From positions 1-64,000 of the forward strand of contig QUFC01000011.1 in the NCBI GenBank assembly GCA_003478355.1: a stretch of 64,000 nt of DNA. The letters are read 5' to 3'. The notes under the pieces were generated by a model. It was not told the origin of the DNA and searched no databases. It was given only the letters and a program-made list of their open reading frames with translations. How positions within the stretch are numbered: position 1 is the stretch's first letter; every line of letters starts with the position of its first letter. This document shows, in pieces, positions 38,184 to 47,177 of the stretch. The DNA is from Lachnospiraceae bacterium AM48-27BH (GTDB taxonomy: Bacteria; Bacillota; Clostridia; Lachnospirales; Lachnospiraceae). Made by a program: the position numbers and the translations under genes.

Positions 38184-38746
38184 TGATCTATCTGCAGTTG
38201 TTTCTAAGTTTTTTACAGGTTGGCATGTTTAGTATCGGTGGTGGCTATGCGGCGATGCCATTGATCCAGAGTCAGGTGGTAGAGAAATATGCCTGGTTGA
38301 CGATGAATGAGTTTACAGATCTGATCACCATAGCAGAGATGACACCAGGACCGATTGCAGTTAATTCGGCTACATTTGTTGGAATCCGGATAGCCGGATT
38401 TCCTGGTGCGGTGATCGCAACGTTCGGATGTATTTTTCCATCGTGTATCATCGTGTCTTTGCTTGCTTATATTTATTATCGATATAAAAATGTGTCAACG
38501 TTACAGAGCGTGCTTTCAAGTTTACGTCCAACGGTGGTTGCATTGATTGCAGCAGCAGGCTTATCAATTTTAAGAACCGTGGTATTTGGTGAAAATGAAA
38601 TGGTTTTGACACATATCAACTGGATAGGTGCTATGATTTTTGCAATTGCGTTATTTGTATTAAGAAAATGGAAAATTAATCCAATTCTGGTTATGAGCTT
38701 ATGTGGAGTCAGCCGCATGATGATTCATCTGATTGCAGGAGTTTAA
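38180..38746 (+). CDS. Chromate transporter subunit (ChrA half, second)
   Basis: 188 residues, the second CHR domain: SIGGGYAAMPLIQSQVV and ITIAEMTPGPIAVNSATFVG are the diagnostic motifs. It overlaps the first half by four bases (ATGA), so translation is coupled and a 1:1 complex is expected. The likely inducer is whatever the divergent LysR protein senses. Confidence 0.92.
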   Translation: MMIYLQLFLSFLQVGMFSIGGGYAAMPLIQSQVVEKYAWLTMNEFTDLITIAEMTPGPIAVNSATFVGIRIAGFPGAVIATFGCIFPSCIIVSLLAYIYYRYKNVSTLQSVLSSLRPTVVALIAAAGLSILRTVVFGENEMVLTHINWIGAMIFAIALFVLRKWKINPILVMSLCGVSRMMIHLIAGV

Positions 38747-38765
38747 AGCAAGGAGAGTGAAAAAT

Positions 38766-39226
38766 ATGAAAATGCACAGAATAAAAAAGGAAATCGGAAG
38801 AGAAATCATTACAGGGGAGCTGGATCAGGAAATAAGGTATGTGAGTAATCGTGGGAATATGTGGCAGCTTTTCGATGAACAAAAACGGGAATGTGTTAAG
38901 GTTAAACATTCCATGGATCATATAGTCGTTACAGGCATGATCAATGGAGAGGGAAAGATGTTTTTTGCAAAAGAACATTCCTTTTTTCAGTCTCCCCGTG
39001 TGTGTTCGCTGCATTTTTTGAAAGGCAAGGAAAAGTATACCATTGTTCAATCCCCAAAAAGGATTATACTATTTATCAGAATGACCGGATCATTGGAACC
39101 ATCTACGGGATCGATAGTTTAAAACCAGAAATCCAGATAGAAGAAACCATAGATGAAAATATGGTGGGGCTGGTTTATATATTGGCGAAAATCATGTATC
39201 ATCAGGATGATGTGTTTATGGTGTAG
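38766..39226 (+). CDS. Unknown small protein, possibly LURP-one/tubby-like (one-base deletion)
   Basis: About 153 residues after restoring an A in the run at 39056-39060 (the second half then reads KKDYTIYQNDRIIGTIYGID). The sequence is a run of short beta strands (NMWQLFDEQKRECVKVKH, YTIVQSPKKDYTIYQND), like LURP-one-related/tubby C-terminal folds, but I cannot assign it firmly. Ends in VYILAKIMYHQDDVFMV, a possible amphipathic helix. Ribosome site AAGGAGAG. It follows the chrA pair by 19 bases and may be in its operon. Confidence 0.5.
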
Positions 39227-39289
39227 CTGATATGAAAAGGTGATGGTAGTTCTGATTTTCCGATCTCTGGATGATTGGAGGAAATTTTC

Positions 39290-40462
39290 ATGAATGATTA
39301 TCAAAGAGCTTGTGAACTGAAGGATGAAACGATTGCAAATCGCCGTTATATCCATGAGCATGCGGAGGTGGGGCTGGAGCTTCCTCAGACCAGAGCATAT
39401 GTGATGGAAAAATTAAAGGAATATGGGCTGGAACCGAAGGTATGCGGTGCTGGTGTGACAGCGACTCTGGGAAAAGCAGGAAAGGTCCTGTTACTCAGGG
39501 CGGACATGGATGCGCTTCCGATGCCGGAGGAGAGTGGAGAGAGCTTTGCATGCAAAGATGGGATTCACAACCATGCCTGCGGTCATGATTTTCATGCAGC
39601 GATGCTTTTGACGGCAGCGAAGATCTTAAAAGAGAAGGAAAATGAGTTAGAGGGAACGGTAAAATTCATGTTCCAGCCGGCCGAGGAGACCTTTGAGGGA
39701 AGCAGGAACATGATCGAGCATGGGATTCTTGAAAATCCTAAGGTAGATGCGGCACTGGCATTTCATGTGGCAGCAGGAAAGGTACCTGCGGGACTGGTGA
39801 TGTACAATGACAGTGGCGTGATGATGTCTTCTGTTGATGGTTTTCAGATCACTATCCATGGAAAAGGGGCTCACGGTGCATCTCCTCACACAGCCATCGA
39901 TCCGATCAATGTGGGGGCTCATATCTATCTGGCACTTCAGGAACTGATTGCCAGGGAGAGCAATCCAAGCCATGCCTGCGTGCTGACGATCGGACAGTTT
40001 GCAGCAGGCTCTGCACCCAATATCATACCGGAGATCGCAGTGCTGCAAGGAACGATCCGCACCAATGATAAGGATGCGAGAGCGTTGCTGGTGCGCCGGA
40101 TGAAGCAGGTGGCAGAAGGTGAGGCAGCTGTTTTTGGAGCGAGTGTAGAGATCGAGATGCTCTCAGAGGTCTGTCCGCTGATCTGTGATCCAACGCTGAC
40201 AGATGAGATGGTTGGTTACATCAAGGAACTTCCGGTTCCTGGATTGAGTCTGTATCCGGGCGCATCTGCCAATGCATCAGAGGATTTTGCGCTGATCGCA
40301 GAGCGAGTACCGTCTGTCTTTATGTATCTGGGCTCAGGATACTTAGATGAGCGGGGCGATTATGGAGCACACAATCCAAAGGTTGTTTTTGATGAAGCTG
40401 TTTGCCCGATCGGTGTGGCAGGACTGGTTCACTGCGCAGTGCAGTGGCTGAAGAAGCATTGA
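39290..40462 (+). CDS. M20 family metallo-amidohydrolase
   Basis: A 390-residue amidohydrolase of the IAA-amino-acid/hippurate hydrolase subgroup of M20. Metal-binding motifs: LLRADMDALP, NHACGHDFHAAMLL, FQPAEETFEG, and the C-terminal ASEDFAL; the dimerisation lid holds GKGAHGASPHTAIDP. It would remove an N-acyl group from an amino acid or similar. The start at 39290 follows TTGGAGG; 19 codons of upstream open frame lack a site. Monocistronic, ending at a strong hairpin. Confidence 0.9.
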   Translation: MNDYQRACELKDETIANRRYIHEHAEVGLELPQTRAYVMEKLKEYGLEPKVCGAGVTATLGKAGKVLLLRADMDALPMPEESGESFACKDGIHNHACGHDFHAAMLLTAAKILKEKENELEGTVKFMFQPAEETFEGSRNMIEHGILENPKVDAALAFHVAAGKVPAGLVMYNDSGVMMSSVDGFQITIHGKGAHGASPHTAIDPINVGAHIYLALQELIARESNPSHACVLTIGQFAAGSAPNIIPEIAVLQGTIRTNDKDARALLVRRMKQVAEGEAAVFGASVEIEMLSEVCPLICDPTLTDEMVGYIKELPVPGLSLYPGASANASEDFALIAERVPSVFMYLGSGYLDERGDYGAHNPKVVFDEAVCPIGVAGLVHCAVQWLKKH

Positions 40463-40481
40463 TCGAAAAAGTATTGATGGA

Positions 40482-40589
40482 TCAGCCGGATACCTCTTCG
40501 AATTCGAGGTATCCGGTTGTTTCAAATAGATTCTTTCCACCGACGATCCCTGCGCGCAGTGTGCCATATCTGGCAAGTATATGCTTCAT
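40482..40589 (-). CDS. Doubtful 35-codon ORF overlapping the amidohydrolase terminator
   Basis: Minus-strand ORF beginning MKHILARYGTLRAGIVGGKN and ending in YLEFEEVSG. It has no clear ribosome site and its end is the terminator hairpin. It may belong to a dispersed intergenic repeat and not be a real gene; I list it because the open frame continues upstream without stops for at least 15 codons. Confidence 0.15.
   Translation of the reverse strand: MKHILARYGTLRAGIVGGKNLFETTGYLEFEEVSG
40486..40525 (+). terminator. Terminator of the M20 gene
   Basis: Perfect 11-bp stem CCGGATACCTC (40486-40496) / GAGGTATCCGG (40506-40516) with a 9-base loop, then TTGTTTC. Confidence 0.8.
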
Positions 40590-40702
40590 ACAAATGCCGT
40601 ATCTGACAGTAATTTTGCAGGCAATATAACAGGGATTTAACAGAAACTTAACCATAGTGTGATGTTATAAAAAACATATGAATGTCTATTGAAAGTCCAA
40701 TT

Positions 40703-40732
40703 TTGACACGAAACCGACCCAATTATTACAAT
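40703..40732 (+). promoter_or_regulatory. Strong promoter before a short unexplained transcript
   Basis: TTGACA (40703-40708), 18-bp spacer, TACAAT (40727-40732). Transcription would start near 40739 and reach the terminator at 40855-40892. Confidence 0.65.
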
Positions 40733-40738
40733 TAGCCC

Positions 40739-40854
40739 CCAAAACTAAAATTTTTATGCTAAGATGGCGGAGCAGTTCCAATCAAACATGCAGCTGGCAA
40801 TCAGCCCGCCATCGCAAAGAAACCGATCGGTGTGGAACTGCAAAAATGGGGATG
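40739..40854 (+). ncRNA. Candidate pseudoknotted RNA, or 3' remnant of a gene
   Basis: Two crossing perfect pairings: GATGGCGG (40763-40770) with CCGCCATC (40806-40813), and GCAGTTCCA (40772-40780) with TGGAACTGC (40833-40841). Together they form an H-type pseudoknot, or two alternative structures. A small hairpin GCTG/CAGC (40793-40805) abuts the first stem. The competing reading is a coding remnant: one frame reads AVPIKHAAGNQPAIAKKPIG and stops at 40853-40855, right at the terminator, with ordinary-looking codons. I cannot decide from sequence alone. Confidence 0.35.
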
Positions 40855-40892
40855 AAAACAGGACTGGTCCTTTGAGGAACCAGTCCTGTTTT
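40855..40892. terminator. Bidirectional terminator
   Basis: 14-bp stem AAAACAGGACTGGT/ACCAGTCCTGTTTT with a 10-base loop. It ends the plus-strand short unit and the minus-strand alginate-lyase remnant. Confidence 0.9.
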
Positions 40893-40908
40893 ATATCTTA
40901 GAAAGAAT

Positions 40909-41220
40909 CTAAAACCACAGATACGGCATCCGGATCGCCGCATTTCTCCTGGCCTCTTCATCTGCTGTCTCAAATGGCAGAGATTCATAAAGCTGCACTA
41001 GTTCCGGTCGTTTTAAGAGGTTTCCTGCAAAAAGCATAAAGGGCATCCGCACAGGAAATGCGTCGAAATGCGTCACATCTTTCGCATACGGCCAGGTGGA
41101 TTTATCTAACAGGTATGGGGTCAGGAAATCAACGCCTTTCTGGATGTCAGCGCCGTTTGGCAGGGCGTAATTCCACAGATTGTCATCTGGAGTGGAGAGC
41201 AGATAACAGAGGGCTTCTGA
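40909..41220 (-). pseudogene. C-terminal remnant of an alginate lyase family protein
   Basis: On the minus strand the frame ending at 40909-40911 reads ALCYLLSTPDDNLWNYALPN, then DKSTWPYAKDVTHFDAFPVR, MPFMLFAGNLLKRPEL and RNAAIRMPYLWF: about 100 residues that match the end of alginate lyase-type (alpha/alpha barrel) polysaccharide lyases. The rest of the gene is missing: at about 41215-41235 the sequence switches into an unrelated plus-strand gene. The last 100 residues contain no start with a ribosome site. The gene end and its terminator are intact, which argues for a recent break or a chimeric assembly. Confidence 0.7.
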
Positions 41221-42257
41221 CGGAGGATGAACTGGAAATTGCTTACGGATACAGTGTAAAAGTGATGGAGCATATGGTAGATTTCTGGTATGATAAAGAT
41301 ATGGAATCGATCAATATGTGGGAACACGGACGGAAAACTGACAATTACCGGAATAAGTACCGGATTCTTGGGGAAAATTTAAGTCTTTCCATGCAGATGG
41401 TGAATTCCTATGAACATTGGGTCAAGGCTGGTTATAAGGAAAAATCCATTTGCGGGGACTATGCGGAGAAATTGCAGAAACTGCCATCCCATATGTATGT
41501 GCCATTTGCCAAAGGGGAATACGACCGTGGACTGGTCATTGTCCGGGACGGGGATCATGTCTGGTCTTTGCCGTTTATCAATGGCGGACAGAGAATGTAT
41601 GACAAAGATCCTTATCTGCCAGTGCCATTCCAGTACCAGGTTCTGCAAGGCGTACCGGAATATTGTCATGGACAGCTGATTCCGCAGCTTTGGATGGAAG
41701 ACGGCGAGGTGTTAATGCCGGTTTCTTATATGTCAGGGATCTGGACCAAAGAGGAGGATGGAGATTTTACCGTGGGATGTCATTTTGATGCACTATGTCG
41801 CATGGGAGAGGGAATCTCTGTCGGTGGAGGAAAAACGGCAGACAATCTGGTAGATAATTCTGTTGCCGGAAACAGTGAAGAAAATCAGCGCCCGAAGCGG
41901 GTAGAAGGAATTACCGACGAGGTTTCGTATGAGTTTTCCCATGGCGAGATCAAGAGAACCGATCATTTTCAAGTGACGGAAGCGCTGGGAGACCGGAAGA
42001 TCAAAAAGATCCGTCTGGTGCTTTTAAGCTTTTCTGAGAAGCCGGAAGTTTCTGGAAATCAGGTAACCTTTGCAAATGGTATTCTTACAGGTATGACCGC
42101 AGAGGGAGTGGGAGACTGTCATGCATTTGCCGCCCTGGATGATGGAAGTTTTGGTACGCCTATGGGCCGTTTGAACACGGAGGTAGTCTGGAGCCGGGAA
42201 GTGACCACACAGGAAACAGAGATCGAAACCACCTGGACCATCCGGTATCAGGTTTAA
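41221..42257 (+). pseudogene. 3' part of a probable polysaccharide-degrading enzyme, 5' end missing
   Basis: From about 41221 the frame reads LLTEDELEIAYGYSVKVMEH and continues for about 345 residues to the stop at 42255-42257; the nominal ORF start at 41058 lies in the antisense of the alginate-lyase remnant and is meaningless. Visible: WEHGRKTDNYRNKYRILGEN, WSLPFINGGQRMYDKDPYLP, then a beta-rich C-terminal half. I recognise no firm family; the context (alginate-lyase tail, KdgF-like cupin) and composition suggest a heparinase- or lyase-like enzyme acting on uronate polymers. N-terminal helical domain appears lost at the junction. Confidence 0.5.
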
Positions 42258-42277
42258 GAAAAAAGGAGAATCGAATC

Positions 42278-42625
42278 ATGACAGAGAGAAATGGAGCAAA
42301 CTGGTGTTTCTGGAAAGACACAGAAGCGGAAAAAGCCGGTGAAGGCGTGGAGCGCCGTGTCCTGGCATTCTGCGACGAATTAATGTGTGTGGAAAATACC
42401 TTTGAAAAGGGCGGAATCGGAGCCATGCATCATCATCCTCATACCCAGATCACATACGTGGCCAGCGGACGTTTCCGCTTTACCATCGGCGATGAGGTAA
42501 AAGAAGTCGGCCCTGGCGACACCCTGTGCAAACAGAATGATATCGTACATGGATGCGAGTGCCTGGAAGCAGGCGTACTGGTGGATTTCTTTACACCGAT
42601 GCGGAAGGATTTTTTGAAAGACTAA
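42278..42625 (+). CDS. Cupin domain protein, KdgF-like
   Basis: A 115-residue single-domain cupin. The metal site is GAMHHHPHTQITYVASGRFRF (His at about residues 48, 50 and Gln 54) with the distal His in NDIVHGCECLEAG. Length and motif agree with KdgF, which linearises unsaturated uronates released by pectin or alginate lyases. It lies 20 bases after the truncated polysaccharide enzyme, supporting a uronate-catabolic role. Start follows AAAAGGAG. Confidence 0.8.
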   Translation: MTERNGANWCFWKDTEAEKAGEGVERRVLAFCDELMCVENTFEKGGIGAMHHHPHTQITYVASGRFRFTIGDEVKEVGPGDTLCKQNDIVHGCECLEAGVLVDFFTPMRKDFLKD

Positions 42626-42648
42626 AAGAGATTGGCTGTAAGATGGGT

Positions 42649-42695
42649 AAAAAAGCAAGAGAGCTGGATGGAAACAGGCTTTCTTGCTTTTTTTA
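42649..42695 (+). terminator. Terminator after the cupin gene
   Basis: AAAGCAAGA(GA)GC pairs with GC(T)TTCTTGCTTT, followed by a T7 tract. Confidence 0.8.
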
Positions 42696-42757
42696 TCACT
42701 TCCTTAATTTGCTGTTAACAAGTAAACGATTGATGAGAAAAACAAGAAATAAACATA

Positions 42758-42806
42758 GAACAAAAGTTCGATTTCTCTATACATTTCCACTTAGATTTGC
42801 TACAAT
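42758..42806 (+). promoter_or_regulatory. uvrB promoter with LexA (SOS) box
   Basis: GAAC-AAAA-GTTC at 42758-42769 is a Firmicute LexA/DinR box. It lies just upstream of TATACA (42778-42783) and, 17 bp later, TACAAT (42801-42806). The same box type occurs before recA. Confidence 0.8.
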
Positions 42807-42882
42807 AGAACATAATAACTTTTAGAAATAACGATCATAATTCCACTAGATACAAAGTAATGCAAATGGAGGAAACACATAC

Positions 42883-44867
42883 ATGGACCATTTTGAATTA
42901 GTATCAGAATATCAACCCACTGGCGACCAGCTCAGGCGATCGCGGATCTGGTGAAGGGGTTTCAGGAAGGCAATCAGTTTGAGACGCTGCTTGGAGTCAC
43001 AGGCTCCGGTAAGACCTTTACCATGGCCAACGTGATCCAGCAATTAAATAAACCGACCCTGATCATTGCTCATAATAAGACTCTGGCGGCTCAGCTTTAT
43101 GGGGAGATGAAGGAGTTTTTTCCTAATAATGCAGTAGAATACTTTGTTTCCTATTACGATTACTATCAGCCAGAGGCATATGTGCCATCAACGGATACCT
43201 ATATTGAGAAGGATTCTGCGATCAATGACGAGATCGACAAGCTGCGCCATTCTGCCACAGCAGCCCTTTCCGAGCGGAAGGATGTGATCATCGTGTCCTC
43301 GGTATCCTGTATCTACGGTTTAGGAAGCCCGATCGATTACCAGGAGATGGTGATCTCCCTGCGGCCTGGTATGATCAAGGACCGGGATGAGGTGATCCAC
43401 AAATTGATCGATATCCAGTACGACCGCAACGACATGGACTTTAAGCGGGGAACTTTCCGTGTCCGTGGGGACGTACTGGAAGTGTATCCGGCGTATTCGG
43501 GTAATGAAGCATTCCGGATCGAGTTTTTCGGTGATGAGGTGGATCGGATCCAGGAGATCGATTCTGTGACAGGAGAGGTGCGGGCACAGCTTGGTCATGT
43601 GGCCATTTTCCCGGCATCTCATTATGTTGTGCCCAAGGAGAAGATGGAAGAAGCGGCGAAAAATATCCTGATTGAGCTGGAAGAGCGGGTGAAATATTTT
43701 AAGAGTGAGGACAAGCTTCTGGAGGCCCAGCGAATCTCTGAGCGGACGAATTTTGATGTGGAAATGATGCGGGAAACGGGATTTTGTTCCGGTATCGAGA
43801 ATTACTCCCGCCATCTGACCGGATCAAAGCCAGGAGAGCCGCCATATACGCTGATCGACTATTTCCCGGACGATTTTCTCATCATCATCGACGAGTCCCA
43901 CATCACTCTTCCACAGGTACGGGGGATGTATGCAGGGGACCGTTCCAGAAAGCAGACTCTGGTAGACTATGGATTTCGTCTGCCGTCTGCCCTTGATAAC
44001 CGTCCGTTAAATTTTGAGGAATTTGAGAGTAAGATCGACCAGATGTTGTTTGTGTCAGCAACGCCGTCAGTCTATGAGCAGGAGCACGAATTACTCCGAA
44101 CGGAGCAGATCATCCGGCCGACAGGTCTGTTAGATCCGGAGATTTTTGTCCGTCCGGTAGAAGGGCAGATTGATGATTTGATCGGAGAGGTGAACAAAGA
44201 GGTAGCCAGGGGTAATAAGATCCTGGTAACGACTCTGACAAAGAGGATGGCTGAGGATCTGACGGACTATATGCGGGAGGTGGGAATCCGTGTGAAATAC
44301 CTGCATTCGGATATCGACACTCTGGAGCGGGCGGAGATCATCCGGGATATGCGTCTGAATGTCTTTGATGTACTGGTGGGAATCAATCTTCTGCGGGAGG
44401 GACTGGATATTCCGGAGATTTCCCTGGTGGCGATCCTGGATGCGGACAAGGAGGGCTTCTTGCGATCAGAGACATCCCTGATCCAGACCATTGGCCGCGC
44501 TGCCCGTAATGCCGAAGGCCATGTGATCATGTACGCAGATAACATGACGGATTCCATGAAACACGCCATTGAAGAGACGGAACGAAGAAGAAAGATCCAG
44601 CAGAAGTATAACGAGGAACATGGCATTACCCCGACTACCATTAAGAAAGCGGTTCGTGACCTGATCGCCATTTCCAAGGCGGCAGAGGAAAAATCCAAAG
44701 ATATGGAAAAAGATCTGGAGTCCATGGATGTGAAGGAATTAAACAAACTTCAGAAGGAACTTCAGAAAAAGATGCACAAAGCAGCAGCGGAGTTAAACTT
44801 CGAGGAGGCGGCGCAGCTGCGTGACCGGATGCTGGAAGTGAAAAAGATGCTTCTGGATATGGAATAA
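42883..44867 (+). CDS. uvrB: UvrABC excinuclease subunit B (one-base deletion near the start)
   Basis: DNA-damage recognition helicase of nucleotide excision repair, about 661 residues. The start [16 protein letters not shown] is in another frame than the rest; one C is missing at 42931 (CAGCTCAG should be CAGCCTCAG, restoring [12 protein letters not shown]). Walker A is [12 protein letters not shown], the beta-hairpin [20 protein letters not shown], the DEAD-like motif DESH, motif [11 protein letters not shown], and the C-terminal UVR domain [20 protein letters not shown]. Under SOS control by the LexA box at 42758. Confidence 0.95.
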
Positions 44868-44886
44868 AATTCCAAAAGATAGAAAA

Positions 44887-45843
44887 TCAGGATAGGATCC
44901 TGGACGCAGGATCTCCGCCCAGAAAGATGGAATCCTGTGCGCTGGAATAATAGTAAACCTGATTGGATAATTGTTCTTCGACAGGAACACATTTTTCATT
45001 GACATCTTTTACCATGTCAGCCATTTCCTGAAAAGAATAGGTGGAATCATAAGGGAGAAGCAGAACTTCATGGACACTGGAGGGCAGAATGATCAGATCA
45101 TGACCGATTTTCTTGGAGAATTCCTTTAGTACTCCGGGATAGAGCATGGCACTGGCACCAAAGATCCCGCTGGTATTGGTCAAAATGGAAAGGGGAATAG
45201 GACTGTCTGTGAGATCCAGGGCATTTGGGGAAGCTGCGGCAAACGAAGGCTGAATCAGCGTGCCGTTGACAAAAAGCATATCATTGATCAGGCTGGCCAT
45301 GGAGCGGATACAGGGCGGATAGAGTCTTGGAGTGTTGTCGATGGCCAGTTTGTAAAGTTCAGAGGTATCCGTATTCCAGATGGGCAGATGATCATTGCGG
45401 ATCAGCACGGTCATCTGCCCATGCTCGTCTTTATCCAGGAACAGGTAGAACACGATTGAAAGATCATGAAATGGAATAGATGGAATTTCTTTTAATAATG
45501 TTTCATTGGATTTGGTATGGATCAGCTTCATCGCCACCCGCTCCCGCATCTGGGAAAAATCAGAGAACCGCTTCAGATCAAAAGGCGCCTGATCCTTGTG
45601 ATCCTCATAGACCACTAGGATCTCCTGAATGATGGATTCCAGATCCCGCCCCTGTTCATAAGCTTCATAGTAGCTTTGCAGATAAAACGTTGGAGTGGCG
45701 ATCTCGTTCAGATGGAAGATTGTCAAACCGTCCAATAAGGTGCCGTTGTTTTTGGGGATTTTGTGGATCGCGATCTCATAATCATCGCCAAGCCGGTTTT
45801 TCAATTCCTCAGAAACAGCTGTTTGAAACACTTCGTATACCAT
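44887..45843 (-). CDS. DUF5688 family protein
   Basis: A 318-residue protein of a family largely restricted to Lachnospiraceae and relatives, with no known function. It is soluble in appearance, without signal peptide or membrane segment; recognisable parts are the N-terminal MVYEVFQTAVSEELKNRLG, the KNNGTLLDGLTI segment and the central SNETLLKEIPSIPFHDLSIVFYL. Ribosome site AGGAGGT before the start. It is convergent with uvrB with a 19-bp gap and no clear hairpin. Confidence 0.75.
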   Translation of the reverse strand: MVYEVFQTAVSEELKNRLGDDYEIAIHKIPKNNGTLLDGLTIFHLNEIATPTFYLQSYYEAYEQGRDLESIIQEILVVYEDHKDQAPFDLKRFSDFSQMRERVAMKLIHTKSNETLLKEIPSIPFHDLSIVFYLFLDKDEHGQMTVLIRNDHLPIWNTDTSELYKLAIDNTPRLYPPCIRSMASLINDMLFVNGTLIQPSFAAASPNALDLTDSPIPLSILTNTSGIFGASAMLYPGVLKEFSKKIGHDLIILPSSVHEVLLLPYDSTYSFQEMADMVKDVNEKCVPVEEQLSNQVYYYSSAQDSIFLGGDPASRILS

Positions 45844-46013
45844 AAGGTACCTCCTAAGATAAATTTATGTAAACTGAAAAACAGTTCCATACGGTGATAG
45901 AGGCAAGCAAAAGACAGTGAGATACATGAAAATGAATCGACTTAGATCAATTAATCTGGGAGTAAAAAATAACAAAGAAATAAAAGATGATCGAAAATCT
46001 AAGAAATAGAAAA

Positions 46014-46085
46014 TGCGTCTGATAGGAATCGAACCTACGCACGCGGCTCCGGAGGCCACTGCTCTATCCACTGAGCTACAGACGC
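46014..46085 (-). tRNA. tRNA-Arg (anticodon CCG)
   Basis: A full cloverleaf on the minus strand: acceptor GCGTCTG/CAGACGC with discriminator A, D-arm TAGCTCAGTGGATAGAGC, anticodon arm GTGGC-CTCCGGA-GCCGC (CCG at 34-36), T-loop TTCGATT. CCA is not encoded. Decodes CGG. Confidence 0.95.
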
Positions 46086-46094
46086 ATTATATAC

Positions 46095-46123
46095 ATGATA
46101 CTACAATTTGCCGTATGTTGCAA
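46095..46123 (-). promoter_or_regulatory. tRNA-Arg promoter
   Basis: On the minus strand TTGCAA (46123-46118), 17-bp spacer, TATCAT (46100-46095), about 10 bp before the tRNA 5' end. Confidence 0.6.
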
Positions 46124-46225
46124 GCAAAAAATGAAAAATCTTGTTACTGTACACGGGTAGGCATTTTCTGAACTGAAAATGCCGTATGATACAGTGATGG
46201 TAATGGATTTTTCATAGTCTGTTCA

Positions 46226-46254
46226 TTGCTTTTTAAATGGGAGTTTGTTAGAAT
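46226..46254 (+). promoter_or_regulatory. Promoter of the membrane-anchored protein gene
   Basis: TTGCTT (46226-46231), 17-bp spacer, TAGAAT (46249-46254). Upstream, a hairpin GGCATTTTC/GAAAATGCC lies at 46164-46187. Confidence 0.55.
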
Positions 46255-46344
46255 AAAGGTTGGACTGTAATGATTCGGGACTTTCCGCATACTGTTTGTG
46301 TGGAAGAAATGAAGACGATTGTAACTGTTCAGGAGGCAGAAAGG

Positions 46345-47109
46345 ATGGACAAGAAGAGAAAAAGAACAAAGGGAACATTGCCAGACGATGGAATCCGCCG
46401 CTATTTATATTTTGCGGCGATCCCGGTGGTTGTATTGATATTGGTTGTGGTGATCCTTCATTCTGATAAGAAGAAGGATACAGGGCAGACGGAAGCTGTG
46501 GCGATGACGGCGGAGACAGGTCAGCCAGTGGGGTTAAACGAAGGCGATCCGGCTGTTGATGAGAGCAGTGCAGCAGATTCTTCAAAATACACCTTGAAGC
46601 AGGATGAGATGCCAGAGTTAACAGCACTTGTCCAGTCTTACTGCCAGGCAAAGACTGACTGTGACACGGAGGCACTGCAGCAGTTATTTGGTGTGACAGA
46701 TCTGAGCGAAGATCAGATTGCCGCAGAGCGCGAGAAGATGGAGCTGGTAAAAGCCAGCATCAAGGCGTACAAGAATATTTCCTGTTATTATATAGAAGGA
46801 GCGGAAGCGGACAGCTATGTGATTTTTCCATATTTTGAGATTCAGTACCGCAAGGCTGCGAAGCTGATGCCGACGCTGACCTGGGGGTATGTGAAAAAAC
46901 AGGAAGATGGCCAGTACCGCATGGTAAGCGAGCTTTCCGACACCGAGAAAGAATATGTGAAGACGGTTGGTGAAAGAGCCGATGTGAAGGAGTTGCAGGA
47001 CCAGGTAAAAGAGGCGGCGGCTGTCGCAGTGTCTGAGGATGAGGTGCTGCAGCAGGTATACACACATAATGGTTCCTCAGAAGTAAGTATTGGGACTCAG
47101 GAACAATAA
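46345..47109 (+). CDS. Membrane-anchored extracytoplasmic protein of unknown function
   Basis: 254 residues: a basic N-terminus (MDKKRKRTKG), one membrane helix (YLYFAAIPVVVLILVVVILH, residues about 22-41), a low-complexity acidic/Ala linker, then a soluble domain of about 170 residues whose pattern (ELTALVQSYCQAKTDCDTEAL, YKNISCYYIEGAEADSYVIF, TLTWGYVKKQEDGQYRMV) resembles an NTF2/SnoaL-like fold. I do not recognise a specific family. The start at 46345 follows AGGAGG; an in-frame ATG at 46270 lacks a site. Located outside the membrane. Confidence 0.7.
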   Translation: MDKKRKRTKGTLPDDGIRRYLYFAAIPVVVLILVVVILHSDKKKDTGQTEAVAMTAETGQPVGLNEGDPAVDESSAADSSKYTLKQDEMPELTALVQSYCQAKTDCDTEALQQLFGVTDLSEDQIAAEREKMELVKASIKAYKNISCYYIEGAEADSYVIFPYFEIQYRKAAKLMPTLTWGYVKKQEDGQYRMVSELSDTEKEYVKTVGERADVKELQDQVKEAAAVAVSEDEVLQQVYTHNGSSEVSIGTQEQ

Positions 47110-47177
47110 AATGTCTAAATTTCCATGACGAAGTCGATTGGGAATGGATGGAATAAGAAAGGAATATTGGAAATACT

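Noticed and set aside
40763..40841. HDV-like ribozyme
   Set aside because: The crossing stems have the right order, but there is a 12-base linker before the small inner hairpin, no P1.1-type pairing and no C-N-R-A catalytic strand next to the second stem.
41058..41220. N-terminus of the plus-strand ORF that nominally starts at 41058
   Set aside because: This stretch is antisense to a recognisable alginate-lyase C-terminus and has no protein-like features.
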